A stretch of DNA of 64,000 bases from Actinomadura sp. HBU206391 (GTDB lineage Bacteria > Actinomycetota > Actinomycetes > Streptosporangiales > Streptosporangiaceae): the NCBI RefSeq assembly GCF_014323665.1, contig NZ_JABVEB010000001.1, positions 62,001 through 126,000 of the forward strand. The letters run 5' to 3'. This document shows, one piece after another, positions 25,764 through 34,445 of this stretch. Position 1 is the stretch's first letter. Every line of letters begins with the position of its first letter. Position numbers and translations under genes: made by a program. The notes beneath the pieces were generated by a model. That model did not search any database, was not told the DNA's origin, and saw only the letters and a program-made list of their open reading frames with translations.

Positions 25764-26390
25764 ATGCACGTTATGGGTGGAACGTGGCCGAAGACTCCGG
25801 CCCAGGCACTGGACATGCTCCTCGAGGGCAACAAGCGCTTCATCGTCGGCGACCGGCTGCATCCCCACCAGGACACCGACCACCGAACCGCCGTCGCGCC
25901 GGCACAGCACCCGTTCGCCGTGCTGTTCGGCTGCGCCGACTCCCGGGTCGCCGCAGAGATCATCTTCGATCGCGGCCTGGGTGACCTCTTCGTGGTCCGC
26001 ACCGCCGGGCACGTGATCGGCCCGGAGGTGCTCGGCAGCATCGAGTACGGCGTGGACGTCCTCGGCGCACCGCTGATCGCGGTTCTCGGTCACGACTCCT
26101 GCGGTGCCGTCGCCGCCACTCGCGAGGCCATGGTCAACGGCGTGACGCCCCCCGGCTTCATGCGCGACGTGGTGGAGCGGGTCATGCTCAGCGTCCTGTC
26201 CGCGCCGGACGGCCTCACCAATCCGGACGCCGCCGGCGAGGCGCACGTCGGCTACACCGTCGACCTGCTCGTCGATCGCTCCAACATCATCGCGCAGCGA
26301 GTCGCCGACGGGTCCTGCGCAGTGGTGGGCCTGTCCTACCGGCTCGCGGAGGGCAGCGTACGCCTCATCGCCGGTCATGGGGTCCCATGA
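25764..26390 (+). CDS. Beta-class carbonic anhydrase
   Basis: 208 residues. The zinc ligands and catalytic dyad of beta-carbonic anhydrases are in FGCADSRV (C57, D59, R61) and LGHDSCGAV (H110, C113). The N-terminal helix (TPAQALDMLLEGNKRFIVGD) and the GSIEYGVDVLGAPLIAVLGH strand also match. It interconverts CO2 and bicarbonate in the cytoplasm. No membrane SulP transporter is fused or adjacent. The start could also be Met4. Confidence 0.93.
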   Translation: MHVMGGTWPKTPAQALDMLLEGNKRFIVGDRLHPHQDTDHRTAVAPAQHPFAVLFGCADSRVAAEIIFDRGLGDLFVVRTAGHVIGPEVLGSIEYGVDVLGAPLIAVLGHDSCGAVAATREAMVNGVTPPGFMRDVVERVMLSVLSAPDGLTNPDAAGEAHVGYTVDLLVDRSNIIAQRVADGSCAVVGLSYRLAEGSVRLIAGHGVP

Positions 26391-26478
26391 GCCGGCGAGG
26401 GGACGACTGACCGAAGAGACGCGCTGGCCGGACGCGCCGAGACCAGGGCCCCGGGCGTCCGGCTCGCCGCCGGCCCCG

Positions 26479-27921
26479 TCAGTCGTTCACGCGGCGGGGA
26501 AAGAGCTGCACCAGACCGGCGACCGCGACGCCCAGGGCGATGAGCAGAACGAGGCCGAGGGCGAAAGCGCGCGGGAAGTCACGTCCGGCCGGGTGCGCGC
26601 CCAGGGCGTCGTAGAACACCACTCCGATGAGCGCCACGCCGATCGCGCCGCCCGCCTGCTGCGAGGTGGCGAGGACCCCTGAGGCGGCCGCGGCGTGCCG
26701 TGGCTGCACCCCGGCGAGCACGAGCGCCGGAAGCGGGGCCATGACGAGGCCCATTCCGGCACCGGCGACCAGCAGGCCCGGAATGATCCACTCGATGGCT
26801 CCATGGTCGCCGATCGAGGCGGCGGTCCAGGCGAGCAGGGCGTACCCGGCCGCGACCACGAGCGTGCCGATGGTTAGGGTCTGGCGGCCCAGCCGCGCCG
26901 CGACCCGGCCCGACCGCATCGACGCCGCGAAGTAGCCGATGCCCAGCGGCAGGAAGATCAGGCCGGAGTGCAGGGCGCTCAGGCCGCGGCCGTCCTGAAG
27001 ATAGAGCGCGAGCACCAGGAAGAACGACGCCATGGTCATCTGGAAGACGAGACTGGTGACGACCCCGGCCGAGAACGCCCGCCGGGTGAACAGGGAGAGA
27101 TCCATCAGCGGCGACCCGCCTCGCCCGGCGAGGCGGCGCTGCTGGAGGGCGAAGGCTCCGAGCAACGGCACCGCCGCCGCCAGGCAGAGCCACGTCCACG
27201 CCGGCCAGCCCTCATAGCGGCCCTGCACGAGCGGGAACACGATCGCGGTCAGGCCCAGCGTGACCAGGGCGGCGCCCGCCAGATCGACGCGCGCCCCGCC
27301 GGCGGCACGGGACTCGGGCACCAGCCTCGGGGCGAGCGCCAGCGCGACGATCCCGACCGGCACATTGATCAGGAAGATGCTGCGCCAGCCGAGCCCGGCG
27401 AGGTCGGCTCTGATGAGGACACCGCCGATGAGCTGGCCGAAGACGCCGCCGAAGCCGATGGCCATGCCGTAGGCGTTAAAGGCCCTGGCCCGGTGCTCGC
27501 CGGTGTAGACGGTGTTGATGATGGCCAGCACCTGCGGCATCAGCAGCGCGGCCGCCATCCCCTGGGCCACCCGGGCGCCGACCAGGAATCCGGCGGTCGG
27601 CGCCGCCCCGCACGCCGCGGAGGCGAGGGTGAACAGGCCCATGCCGAGGACGAACAGCCTGCGCCGCCCGTACAGGTCCCCGAGCCGGCCACCGATGATC
27701 AGGCCCGCGGCCAGCGCCAGCCCGAAACCGGCGACGATGAACTGGATCGCCGACGGGCTCGCGCCCAGCTCGCTCTGGGTGGAGGGGATCGCGACATTGA
27801 CGATGAAGAAGTCGAGCGTGGTGATGAAGATGCCGGTCAGCAGAACCAGCAGGGTGGCCCATGAGGGCGCCCCGCTCGGCGCCGGCGGCGCGGCCGGCCG
27901 CGGGCTTGCAGTGAGTGTCAT
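26479..27921 (-). CDS. MFS drug exporter, DHA2 (EmrB/QacA) type, 14 TM
   Basis: 480 residues with about fourteen hydrophobic segments. The DHA2 motifs are TLDFFIVNVAIPSTQSELGA in TM1, GGRLGDLYGRRRLFVLGMGL (motif A, loop 2-3) and RVAQGMAAALLMPQVLAIIN (motif B). It is a proton-driven exporter of lipophilic compounds. The next gene downstream is on the same strand but reads toward it: the SnoaL-like gene starts at 28312 and ends 29 bp before this start, so both probably share one transcript divergent from the large LuxR regulator. Confidence 0.9.
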   Translation of the reverse strand: MTLTASPRPAAPPAPSGAPSWATLLVLLTGIFITTLDFFIVNVAIPSTQSELGASPSAIQFIVAGFGLALAAGLIIGGRLGDLYGRRRLFVLGMGLFTLASAACGAAPTAGFLVGARVAQGMAAALLMPQVLAIINTVYTGEHRARAFNAYGMAIGFGGVFGQLIGGVLIRADLAGLGWRSIFLINVPVGIVALALAPRLVPESRAAGGARVDLAGAALVTLGLTAIVFPLVQGRYEGWPAWTWLCLAAAVPLLGAFALQQRRLAGRGGSPLMDLSLFTRRAFSAGVVTSLVFQMTMASFFLVLALYLQDGRGLSALHSGLIFLPLGIGYFAASMRSGRVAARLGRQTLTIGTLVVAAGYALLAWTAASIGDHGAIEWIIPGLLVAGAGMGLVMAPLPALVLAGVQPRHAAAASGVLATSQQAGGAIGVALIGVVFYDALGAHPAGRDFPRAFALGLVLLIALGVAVAGLVQLFPRRVND

Positions 27922-27949
27922 ACGAGCTCCGGCTCTCTGTGTGGCCGCA

Positions 27950-28312
27950 TCAGGCCGGGACCTTGTCGAGGAAGCCGAGGACGCTCGCGATGCGGCCGTC
28001 CCCGTTCATCACCGCGACGTCGAAGCCGACCACGATGGCCTCGCCGCCGGCCGGCCCGAGGTGCCACGTGAACCGGGCGATGTCGTGGTGGGCGTCCACC
28101 GCCCCGGCCAGGCTGAACGTGAGGCCGGCGAACTGTGCCTGCACCGCCGCGATGGTCGCGTCGATGGCGTCGCGGCCCTCGGCGACCCCCATCGGGTCGA
28201 CGTAGGTTCCGTCCTCGGCCCACAGTTCGTCGATTGCGGCGCGGCGGGCCGCCGGGTCGGTCTCGTTCCAGGTGCGCAGGTACCGGCCGACCAGCTCGGT
28301 GATGTCGCTCAT
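27950..28312 (-). CDS. SnoaL-like NTF2-fold protein
   Basis: 120 residues. The NTF2/SnoaL pattern is YLRTWNETDPAARRAAIDEL, then DGTYVDPMGVAEGRDAIDAT, and the strands ARFTWHLGPAGGEAIVVGFD and DGRIASVLGFLDKVPA. These proteins bind or isomerise small hydrophobic molecules, or simply scavenge; no catalytic assignment is possible. It precedes the MFS exporter by 28 bp and is divergent from the LuxR-type ATPase at 28446, which may regulate both. Confidence 0.8.
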   Translation of the reverse strand: MSDITELVGRYLRTWNETDPAARRAAIDELWAEDGTYVDPMGVAEGRDAIDATIAAVQAQFAGLTFSLAGAVDAHHDIARFTWHLGPAGGEAIVVGFDVAVMNGDGRIASVLGFLDKVPA

Positions 28313-28445
28313 GAGTGCTCTCCCGTTTCGGTGATCCGTTCGTTCTTGCAGTTCAGAACGCTACGTAGATCACGAGAAGGAGGAATCCGTCGCGCTTAAG
28401 TACTTGATTTCGCCGTGACCGATCGGCATAGGTACGGTGCCGTAC

Positions 28446-31217
28446 ATGCTTTACGGGCGCGACGCGGAGCTGTCCGCCATCGAGGACCTCCTCGCCGGCG
28501 CCCGCGAGGGCAAGAGCGGTGCGCTGCTGGTGCGCGGCGAGGCGGGCATCGGCAAGACGGCGCTCCTCGACCATGCCGAGGCGGTCGCCACGGGGCTGCG
28601 TGTGATCCGCGGAGCGGGGGTCGAGTCGGAGGCCGAGCTGCCGTTCGCGGCGCTGCATCTGCTGCTCCGCCCGGTGCTCGACCGTGTCGGCGCGCTCCCC
28701 GGCGTACAGGCGACGGCGCTCAGGGCCGCGCTCGGGCTCGTGCCCGCCGCCGACTCGGGCGACTGGTTCCTCGTCGGCCTCGCGGTCCTGTCGCTGCTGT
28801 CCGACCTGGCCGAGGACCGGCCCGTGCTGTGCCTGATCGATGACGCCCAGGGGCTGGACAGGGCGTCGGCCGGCGCTCTGCTGTTCGCCGCCCGGCGGCT
28901 CGACGCCGAGGGCGTCGTGATGGTCTTCGCCGCCCGGGACGGCGAGCGTGGCTTCGCCGCACACGGCCTGCCCGAGCTCCGGCTGGACGGCCTGGACGCA
29001 CGTGCGGCGGCCGGCCTGCTCGGCGAGTACGGCGAGGATCTCGGCCCCGACGTGCGCCGCCGGGTGCTGTCCGAGGCGGCCGGCAACCCGCTCGGCCTCA
29101 TCGAACTGCCCAAGGCCCTCGGCGAGAGCCACCGCGTGGGCGAACGCGTCGGCGGCCAACCGCGGGGGGTGCCGCAAGGTATCCTGCCGCTGACCGATCG
29201 GCTGCGCGAGGCGTTCCAGGGGCAGGTCGAACGGTTGCCCGAAACGGCGCGGGCGCTTCTGCTCGTCGCGGCACTCGAGGACACCGGTGATCTCGGTGTG
29301 ATCCTGGCCGCCGCGGAGCGCTCCGGCGCGTCGCTGGACGATCTCGACGTGGCCGAACGCGCCGGACTGGTCCGGACCGGTGACGGCGGCGTCCGGTTCC
29401 GCCACCCTCTGCTGCGCGCCGCCGTGGTGGACGGCTCACCGCTCGGCACTCGGGTCGCCGCGCACGCCGCCCTCGCCACGACCCTCGACCGCCCCGCGGA
29501 CGCCGACCGTCGCGCCTGGCATCTGGCCGCCGCCGCGACAGGCCCCGATGAGCGGGTCGCCGCGGAACTCGAACGCACCGCCGTACGGGCCAAGCGGCGC
29601 AGCGGCTACTCCGCCGCGGCCTCGGCCTACGAGAGAGCCGCCCGCCTGACCCCGCACACCGGGCCGCAGGAGCGCCGGCTCGCCCTTGCCGCGGAGGCGG
29701 CCGCCGAGTCGGGCGAGCTCGACCGGGCGGCCGGGCTCGCCGAGCAGGCCGCCGGGCTGACCACCGACCCGGCCCTCCGGGCCAGGCTCACCGAGATACG
29801 GGCGGCGGCGTCCTTCTGGGCCGGTTCGCTGGGCGCCGCCTATCGGTTGCTGATGGAGGGCGCCGAGCTGGTGTCGGCCGCCGATCCGCACCGTACGGCC
29901 TCGATGCTGATCGAGGCGGCGCACATCGGCTGGTACACCGGAGAGCGGGAACTCACCGAGAGCCTCGAACGGCTGGCGGCGGTGCCGCTCGCCGCCGCGG
30001 ATCCGCTCGCGCCGATGAGCCGGCTGCTGATGCTCGCCACCTCGCCGACGGTCGGGTGGGCCGTGACCGGCGCGGCGGCCGAGGACGCGCGGGCCGACTC
30101 CGACGAGCTCATCGCGGTGGCCCGCGCGGCTGCGGGCGACCCCGCGGACCTGATCCTGGTCGCCGCCATCGGGCTGATCCTGGGGCAGGACACGGTGACC
30201 CTCGAACTCGCGTCGGCACTGGCCGCCGAGACCCGCGAACAGGGCCGGATCGGCCTGCTGCCGCAGATGCTGTTCTACCTCTCCTCGGCCCAGCAGTTCA
30301 TCGGACGGCACGGCGACGCTCTGGCCACCGCCACCGAGGCCCTGGGCATCGCGCGCGACACCGGTCAGCGGCAGTGGGCTCAGCGGCTCGGCGAACCGCT
30401 CGCCCATCTGGCCGCCTTCGACGGCGACGAGGCGCTCTGCCGCCGGCTCACCGACGACGCGCTCGCCCGCGTGACCACCGGCGACCCGAGCTGGGAGGTG
30501 CCCTGGGTCTACTCCGCGCTGGGCGTACTCGATCTCGGGCTGGGACGGGCCGAGGCGGCACTGGCCCGGCTGACGACGCTCGAACAGGGACGGGCGCGCT
30601 TCCACATCGCCGCGATCCGCAGCACACCGGATCTGGTCGAGGCGGCCGTACGCGTCGGCGGGCCGGACGCCGCGACCGAGGCGTTCGGCCAGTTCGAGAA
30701 GTGGGCCGTGCACGCCCGGCAGCCCTGGATCGACGCCCTGACACTGCGCTGCCGGGCCCTGCTCGCACCGGCCGAGCGCGCGGCCGACCACTTCGAGGCC
30801 GCGTTGCGGCTGCACGCGAAGGCGAGCCGGCCGTTCGACCACGCGCGCACCGCGCTGCTGTACGGGGAGTGGCTGCGCCGAGCCCGCCGCAAGGCCGAGG
30901 CCCGCACCCATCTGCGGACGGCCCTGGAGGCCTTCGAACGCCTCGGCGCGAAGCCCTGGAGCGAGCGTGCCCGTACCGAGCTCGGCGCGACCGGCACCAC
31001 CGCGCCGCGACAGCCGGCTCCCGGCGCGCTCGCCGGGCTGACCCCGCAGGAGCTGCAGATCGTCCGGCTGGCGGCACGGGGCCTGTCCAACCGCGAGATC
31101 GCGGCCCAGCTGTTCCTGAGCCCCCGCACGGTCGGCTATCACCTGTACAAGGCCTACCCGAAGCTGGGTGTCGCCTCGCGTGGCGAGCTCGCCGCGGTGC
31201 TCACGACCGTGCCCTAG
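28446..31217 (+). CDS. Large LuxR-family ATPase regulator (LAL type)
   Basis: 923 residues from ATG 28446 (MLYGRDAELSAIEDLLAGA); a GTG at 28437 is an alternative. It has an N-terminal AAA-type ATPase with Walker A GEAGIGKT (residues 31-38) and Walker B VLCLIDDAQ, a long alpha-helical TPR-like middle, and a C-terminal LuxR HTH (LTPQELQIVRLAARGLSNRE IAAQLFLSPRTVGYHLYKAY). LAL regulators are ATP-dependent activators of metabolism or export genes. It is divergent from the SnoaL-MFS pair, the natural candidate target. Confidence 0.9.
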   Translation: MLYGRDAELSAIEDLLAGAREGKSGALLVRGEAGIGKTALLDHAEAVATGLRVIRGAGVESEAELPFAALHLLLRPVLDRVGALPGVQATALRAALGLVPAADSGDWFLVGLAVLSLLSDLAEDRPVLCLIDDAQGLDRASAGALLFAARRLDAEGVVMVFAARDGERGFAAHGLPELRLDGLDARAAAGLLGEYGEDLGPDVRRRVLSEAAGNPLGLIELPKALGESHRVGERVGGQPRGVPQGILPLTDRLREAFQGQVERLPETARALLLVAALEDTGDLGVILAAAERSGASLDDLDVAERAGLVRTGDGGVRFRHPLLRAAVVDGSPLGTRVAAHAALATTLDRPADADRRAWHLAAAATGPDERVAAELERTAVRAKRRSGYSAAASAYERAARLTPHTGPQERRLALAAEAAAESGELDRAAGLAEQAAGLTTDPALRARLTEIRAAASFWAGSLGAAYRLLMEGAELVSAADPHRTASMLIEAAHIGWYTGERELTESLERLAAVPLAAADPLAPMSRLLMLATSPTVGWAVTGAAAEDARADSDELIAVARAAAGDPADLILVAAIGLILGQDTVTLELASALAAETREQGRIGLLPQMLFYLSSAQQFIGRHGDALATATEALGIARDTGQRQWAQRLGEPLAHLAAFDGDEALCRRLTDDALARVTTGDPSWEVPWVYSALGVLDLGLGRAEAALARLTTLEQGRARFHIAAIRSTPDLVEAAVRVGGPDAATEAFGQFEKWAVHARQPWIDALTLRCRALLAPAERAADHFEAALRLHAKASRPFDHARTALLYGEWLRRARRKAEARTHLRTALEAFERLGAKPWSERARTELGATGTTAPRQPAPGALAGLTPQELQIVRLAARGLSNREIAAQLFLSPRTVGYHLYKAYPKLGVASRGELAAVLTTVP

Positions 31218-31292
31218 ACCTTCGCGGGGCCGAGTGCTCACACCTGTGTCGAGCGACACCTTCGCCGCCGCCGCTGCGTGTGAACCTTGGTC

Positions 31293-31991
31293 ATGCAGCT
31301 CATCGAGGTGACCGAACTGGCCGGTGTACGGTCCGCAGTCATCGTGATGAAGCGTCGCGGGTCTCCCATGCGGTTCGTGCTGTTCCCCATGCTCCATGTG
31401 GGCGAGCAGCACTTCTACGAGGCCGTCGCCGCGCGCGTCCGGTCGTGCCAGATCGTGGTCACCGAGGGCGTCATCGGTGACTCCTCGCGCGCCGACGCCA
31501 TCACTCGTATCTACCGCTGGATCCGGTTCAGCCGCCGGCATGACCTGGTCGTCCAGGACGTCGACTACGACGCACTGGGCGTCCCGTCGGTCCGGCCGGA
31601 CATGACGGCCGCGGAGTTCGACCGGCGATGGGGCGAGATTCCACTCCGCGCCCGGCTGTTGATCTATTTTCTCGTCCCCCTGTTCGCCCTGTACCTGCTG
31701 ATGTTCTCCGACCGCAGGTTCCTGGCCCGCCATCTCGAACTCGACCTCGAGCTCTCCGACGCCGAACTCTCGACCTCGGAGCTCATCGACGCCATGGAAG
31801 AGGTGATCGTCGACCAGCGCGACCGGCTCCTCATGCGGGCGCTGGTGTCGATCCACGAGGAGCGGCACACCGAACCGATCGACGTCGCGGTGGTCTGGGG
31901 GGCCGGGCACATGCGAGCGGTCGTACGCGGTCTCAAGGCCCTGGGTTATCAGCCCTGCGGCACCGACTGGCTGACGGTCTTCCGGTTCTGA
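31293..31991 (+). CDS. TraB/PrgY-like hypothetical protein
   Basis: 232 residues. The motif layout fits the TraB/PrgY/GumN (TIKI-like) superfamily: an N-terminal histidine strand (FPMLHVGEQHFYEAVAARV), a glutamate in IVVTEGVIGDSS, a membrane-like helix at about residues 122-140 (LLIYFLVPLFALYLLMF), and a C-terminal VVWGAGHMRAVVRGLKALGY. Members are proposed metalloproteases or hydrolases, mostly uncharacterised. The assignment rests on these motifs alone. It stands alone, 75 bp after the LAL regulator. Confidence 0.55.
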   Translation: MQLIEVTELAGVRSAVIVMKRRGSPMRFVLFPMLHVGEQHFYEAVAARVRSCQIVVTEGVIGDSSRADAITRIYRWIRFSRRHDLVVQDVDYDALGVPSVRPDMTAAEFDRRWGEIPLRARLLIYFLVPLFALYLLMFSDRRFLARHLELDLELSDAELSTSELIDAMEEVIVDQRDRLLMRALVSIHEERHTEPIDVAVVWGAGHMRAVVRGLKALGYQPCGTDWLTVFRF

Positions 31992-32086
31992 TCCGCGCTC
32001 CGCGCTCGACGAAGTCGGCGAGGCGGTCGTCCAGCGGTTCGGCCGCGCCATGGGGAGCCACCCTTCTCCCGTGATCATGCAGTTGT

Positions 32087-34417
32087 TCACTCACCGCCGT
32101 TGCGCTGCTCGATCACCCACGCGGCGATCCGGGTGCGGGATGAGAACCCGAGTTTGGCGAGGATGTGCTCGAGGTGCGCGTCGACGGTGCGCTTGGCAAC
32201 GACGAGCCGTTCGGCGATCTGCCGGTTGGACAGACCTTCGGCCACCAGCTCGGCGACCTGCGACTCGCGGGGGGACAGCGGCGGGCCGCCATGCCGCCCG
32301 GTGGCACCCGGTCGCGGCGTCTCCCCGAGGGCCTGGGCGACCACCTGCTCGACGGTCAGACCGGCGCCGCGCTGGAAGGCGGCCTCGTGGGCGGTGTCGC
32401 CGAGTGCCTGGCGCGTCCGTTCCACGCAGGCGTCGTGGGACGGGTGCGGGGCGGATCGCGACATCGCGTCGGCGCCGTGCGCCCGCCGGAGTTCGTGGGA
32501 CGCGCCGAGCAGGACCGCCGCCCGTTCGGCGTCGCCGTCGGCCTCGGCGATCCAGGCCAGCAGCTCGACGGCGCGGGCGAGCGTGACCGGGTCGGGGGAG
32601 GTTCGCCACAGCCGTACGGCCTCGCACGCATGGGCTGCGGCCGGCGCCCTTTCGCCGCCGTTCCATTCGGCCCCGGCGAGCAGGTTGAGCACGTGCCCCT
32701 GCAGGGTGCCGTCGCCCCGTGCCCGGCAGATCACCAGGCAGCGCAGGCAGCGTTCGACGGCGCCTTCGAGGTCTCCTCGCAGGTCGTCGGCCGCGGCCAG
32801 CTCGATCTGGGCGAGCACCGCGTCGGCCTGGTCCCCCGCGCCCACCGCCTCGTAGCGGGCCAGCGCCTCCTCGAGCAGCGTCGCCCCGCCGTCCGGATCC
32901 CCGCTTGCAACGGCGACGGCTCCCTCGCGGTGCCTCGCCTGTGCCAGCGCGAGCGCGTCGCCGAGCCGCTCCGCGAGCTCGCGCCCGAGACCCGAGAGCC
33001 GGGCCGCCGACTCCGGATCGCCCTGGTGGCTCGCCAGCAGGCCGCTCACGTAGAGCGCCTCGGCCCGGGCGGTGGTCGGCTCGCCGGGGAGGGCCAGGAC
33101 GCGTTCCAGCCATCGCCGTCCCACCGCCGCCCGGCCGGGCGAGAGCCAGTGGAAGCGCAGCGCCGAGGCCAGCCGCAGCCCGGCCCGGGTCTCGGCCCGT
33201 TCGACGCAGAAGTCCAGGGCGGCCAGCAGATTGACGTGCTCCCGATCGAACCGCCGTAGCCACCGGCTCTGCTCGGGCCCGAACCACGCCCGCTCGCCCC
33301 GCGCGGCCAGCCACAGGTAGAAGTCGCGGTGCCTGCGCAGGAACGCCTGCTCCTCGCCCAGCGCACGCAGCCACTGCTCGCCGTACTCCCGTAGCGTGGT
33401 GAGCAGCCGGAACCTCAGCCCGTCCGGGGTCTCCTCGCGCAAGGCGATGGACTTCTCCACCAACCCCGACACGAGCTCCAGCACCTCACCCGCAGCAAGC
33501 CGCTCATCACAGCACACCGCCTCGACCGCATCCAGATCGAAATCCCCGGCGAACACCGACAACCGAGCCCACAACAACCGCTCCCCCGGCGCGCACAACT
33601 CATGACTCCACCCCACCGCCGTACGCAACCCCCGATGACGACCCGGAACCGCACGCCCCCCACCCGACAACAACCCAAAACGATCATCAAGCCGAGCAAC
33701 GATCTGCTCCACCGACAACACCCGCAACCGACCCGCCGCCAACTCGATCGCCAACGGAATCCCATCCAACCGACGACACAACCCCGCCACCGCATCCCCA
33801 TTACCCGCCGACAACACAAAACCCGGCACCACCGCCGCCGCACGCTCAGCGAACAACGCCACGGCGTCGTACGCCGCGACGGACTCTCCCGGGCAGCCGG
33901 GCGCGGGGGCGCGCAGCGGCGGCACGACCAGCGTGCGCTCGCCGGCGACGCCGAGGAGCTGGCGGCTGGTGGCGAGGATGCGCAGTTCCGGCAACCCGCG
34001 CAGCAGGAGCCCGGCGAGGTTCGCACAGGCGTCGACGAGATGTTCACAGGCGTCCAGGACCAGCAGCAGCCGCCGGTGCGCCAGGCGGTCGAGGAGCACT
34101 TCGTTCTGCGGACGGGCCGCCCGGCCCTTCACGCCGAGCGCCGCCGCCACGACATGGCCGAGCAGCGCCGGATCCTGCACGGAGGTCAGGTCGACCCACC
34201 GGACGCCGTCCGGGAACGACCTGCCCAGCTCGCTCATCGCGGCCAGCGCCAGCCGGGTCTTGCCCACCCCCGCGACACCGGTCAGCGTCACCAGCCGCGA
34301 CCCGGCGACCGCCCGCCTGATCTCGGCGAGCTCACGGCGCCGCCCGACGAGGCCGCTCATGTCCTTAGGCGACGGCTCCTTGGGCGACGGCGCACTGGTC
34401 ATCGGCGCGTTCGTCAT
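32087..34417 (-). CDS. LuxR-type ATPase/TPR regulator, paralogue 1
   Basis: 776 residues. It has an NB-ARC-like ATPase with Walker A GVAGVGKT (47-54), a Walker B-like LLLVLDACEHLVDA, and an ARC2/winged region GLCRRLDGIPLAIELAAGR. TPR-like repeats span about residues 380-680, and the LuxR HTH is at the C-terminus (LSPRESQVAELVAEGLSNRQ IAERLVVAKRTVDAHLEHIL). It is likely an ATP-controlled transcription activator. It lies 28 bp downstream of paralogue 2 on the same strand. A 439-bp part (33430-33868) matches paralogue 2 without a visible difference, while the flanking parts are diverged. Confidence 0.88.
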   Translation of the reverse strand: MTNAPMTSAPSPKEPSPKDMSGLVGRRRELAEIRRAVAGSRLVTLTGVAGVGKTRLALAAMSELGRSFPDGVRWVDLTSVQDPALLGHVVAAALGVKGRAARPQNEVLLDRLAHRRLLLVLDACEHLVDACANLAGLLLRGLPELRILATSRQLLGVAGERTLVVPPLRAPAPGCPGESVAAYDAVALFAERAAAVVPGFVLSAGNGDAVAGLCRRLDGIPLAIELAAGRLRVLSVEQIVARLDDRFGLLSGGGRAVPGRHRGLRTAVGWSHELCAPGERLLWARLSVFAGDFDLDAVEAVCCDERLAAGEVLELVSGLVEKSIALREETPDGLRFRLLTTLREYGEQWLRALGEEQAFLRRHRDFYLWLAARGERAWFGPEQSRWLRRFDREHVNLLAALDFCVERAETRAGLRLASALRFHWLSPGRAAVGRRWLERVLALPGEPTTARAEALYVSGLLASHQGDPESAARLSGLGRELAERLGDALALAQARHREGAVAVASGDPDGGATLLEEALARYEAVGAGDQADAVLAQIELAAADDLRGDLEGAVERCLRCLVICRARGDGTLQGHVLNLLAGAEWNGGERAPAAAHACEAVRLWRTSPDPVTLARAVELLAWIAEADGDAERAAVLLGASHELRRAHGADAMSRSAPHPSHDACVERTRQALGDTAHEAAFQRGAGLTVEQVVAQALGETPRPGATGRHGGPPLSPRESQVAELVAEGLSNRQIAERLVVAKRTVDAHLEHILAKLGFSSRTRIAAWVIEQRNGGE
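33430..33868. repeat. 439-bp shared tract, copy in paralogue 1
   Basis: By eye every base matches 35780-36218 (offset 2350). It encodes 146 identical residues. Its sense-strand codon use is unlike the flanks: Leu mostly TTG, Arg CGT/CGG, Gly GGT/GGG, Asp GAT, Phe TTT, whereas the flanks use C-ending codons. Confidence 0.85.
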
Positions 34418-34445
34418 CCGCGCCTCACCTCCAGGCGGCCCCGGC

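Noticed and set aside
29436-32090. 884-codon minus-strand open frame
   Set aside because: It covers the LAL regulator and the TraB-like gene in antisense, with low-complexity Gly/Arg composition; not a gene.
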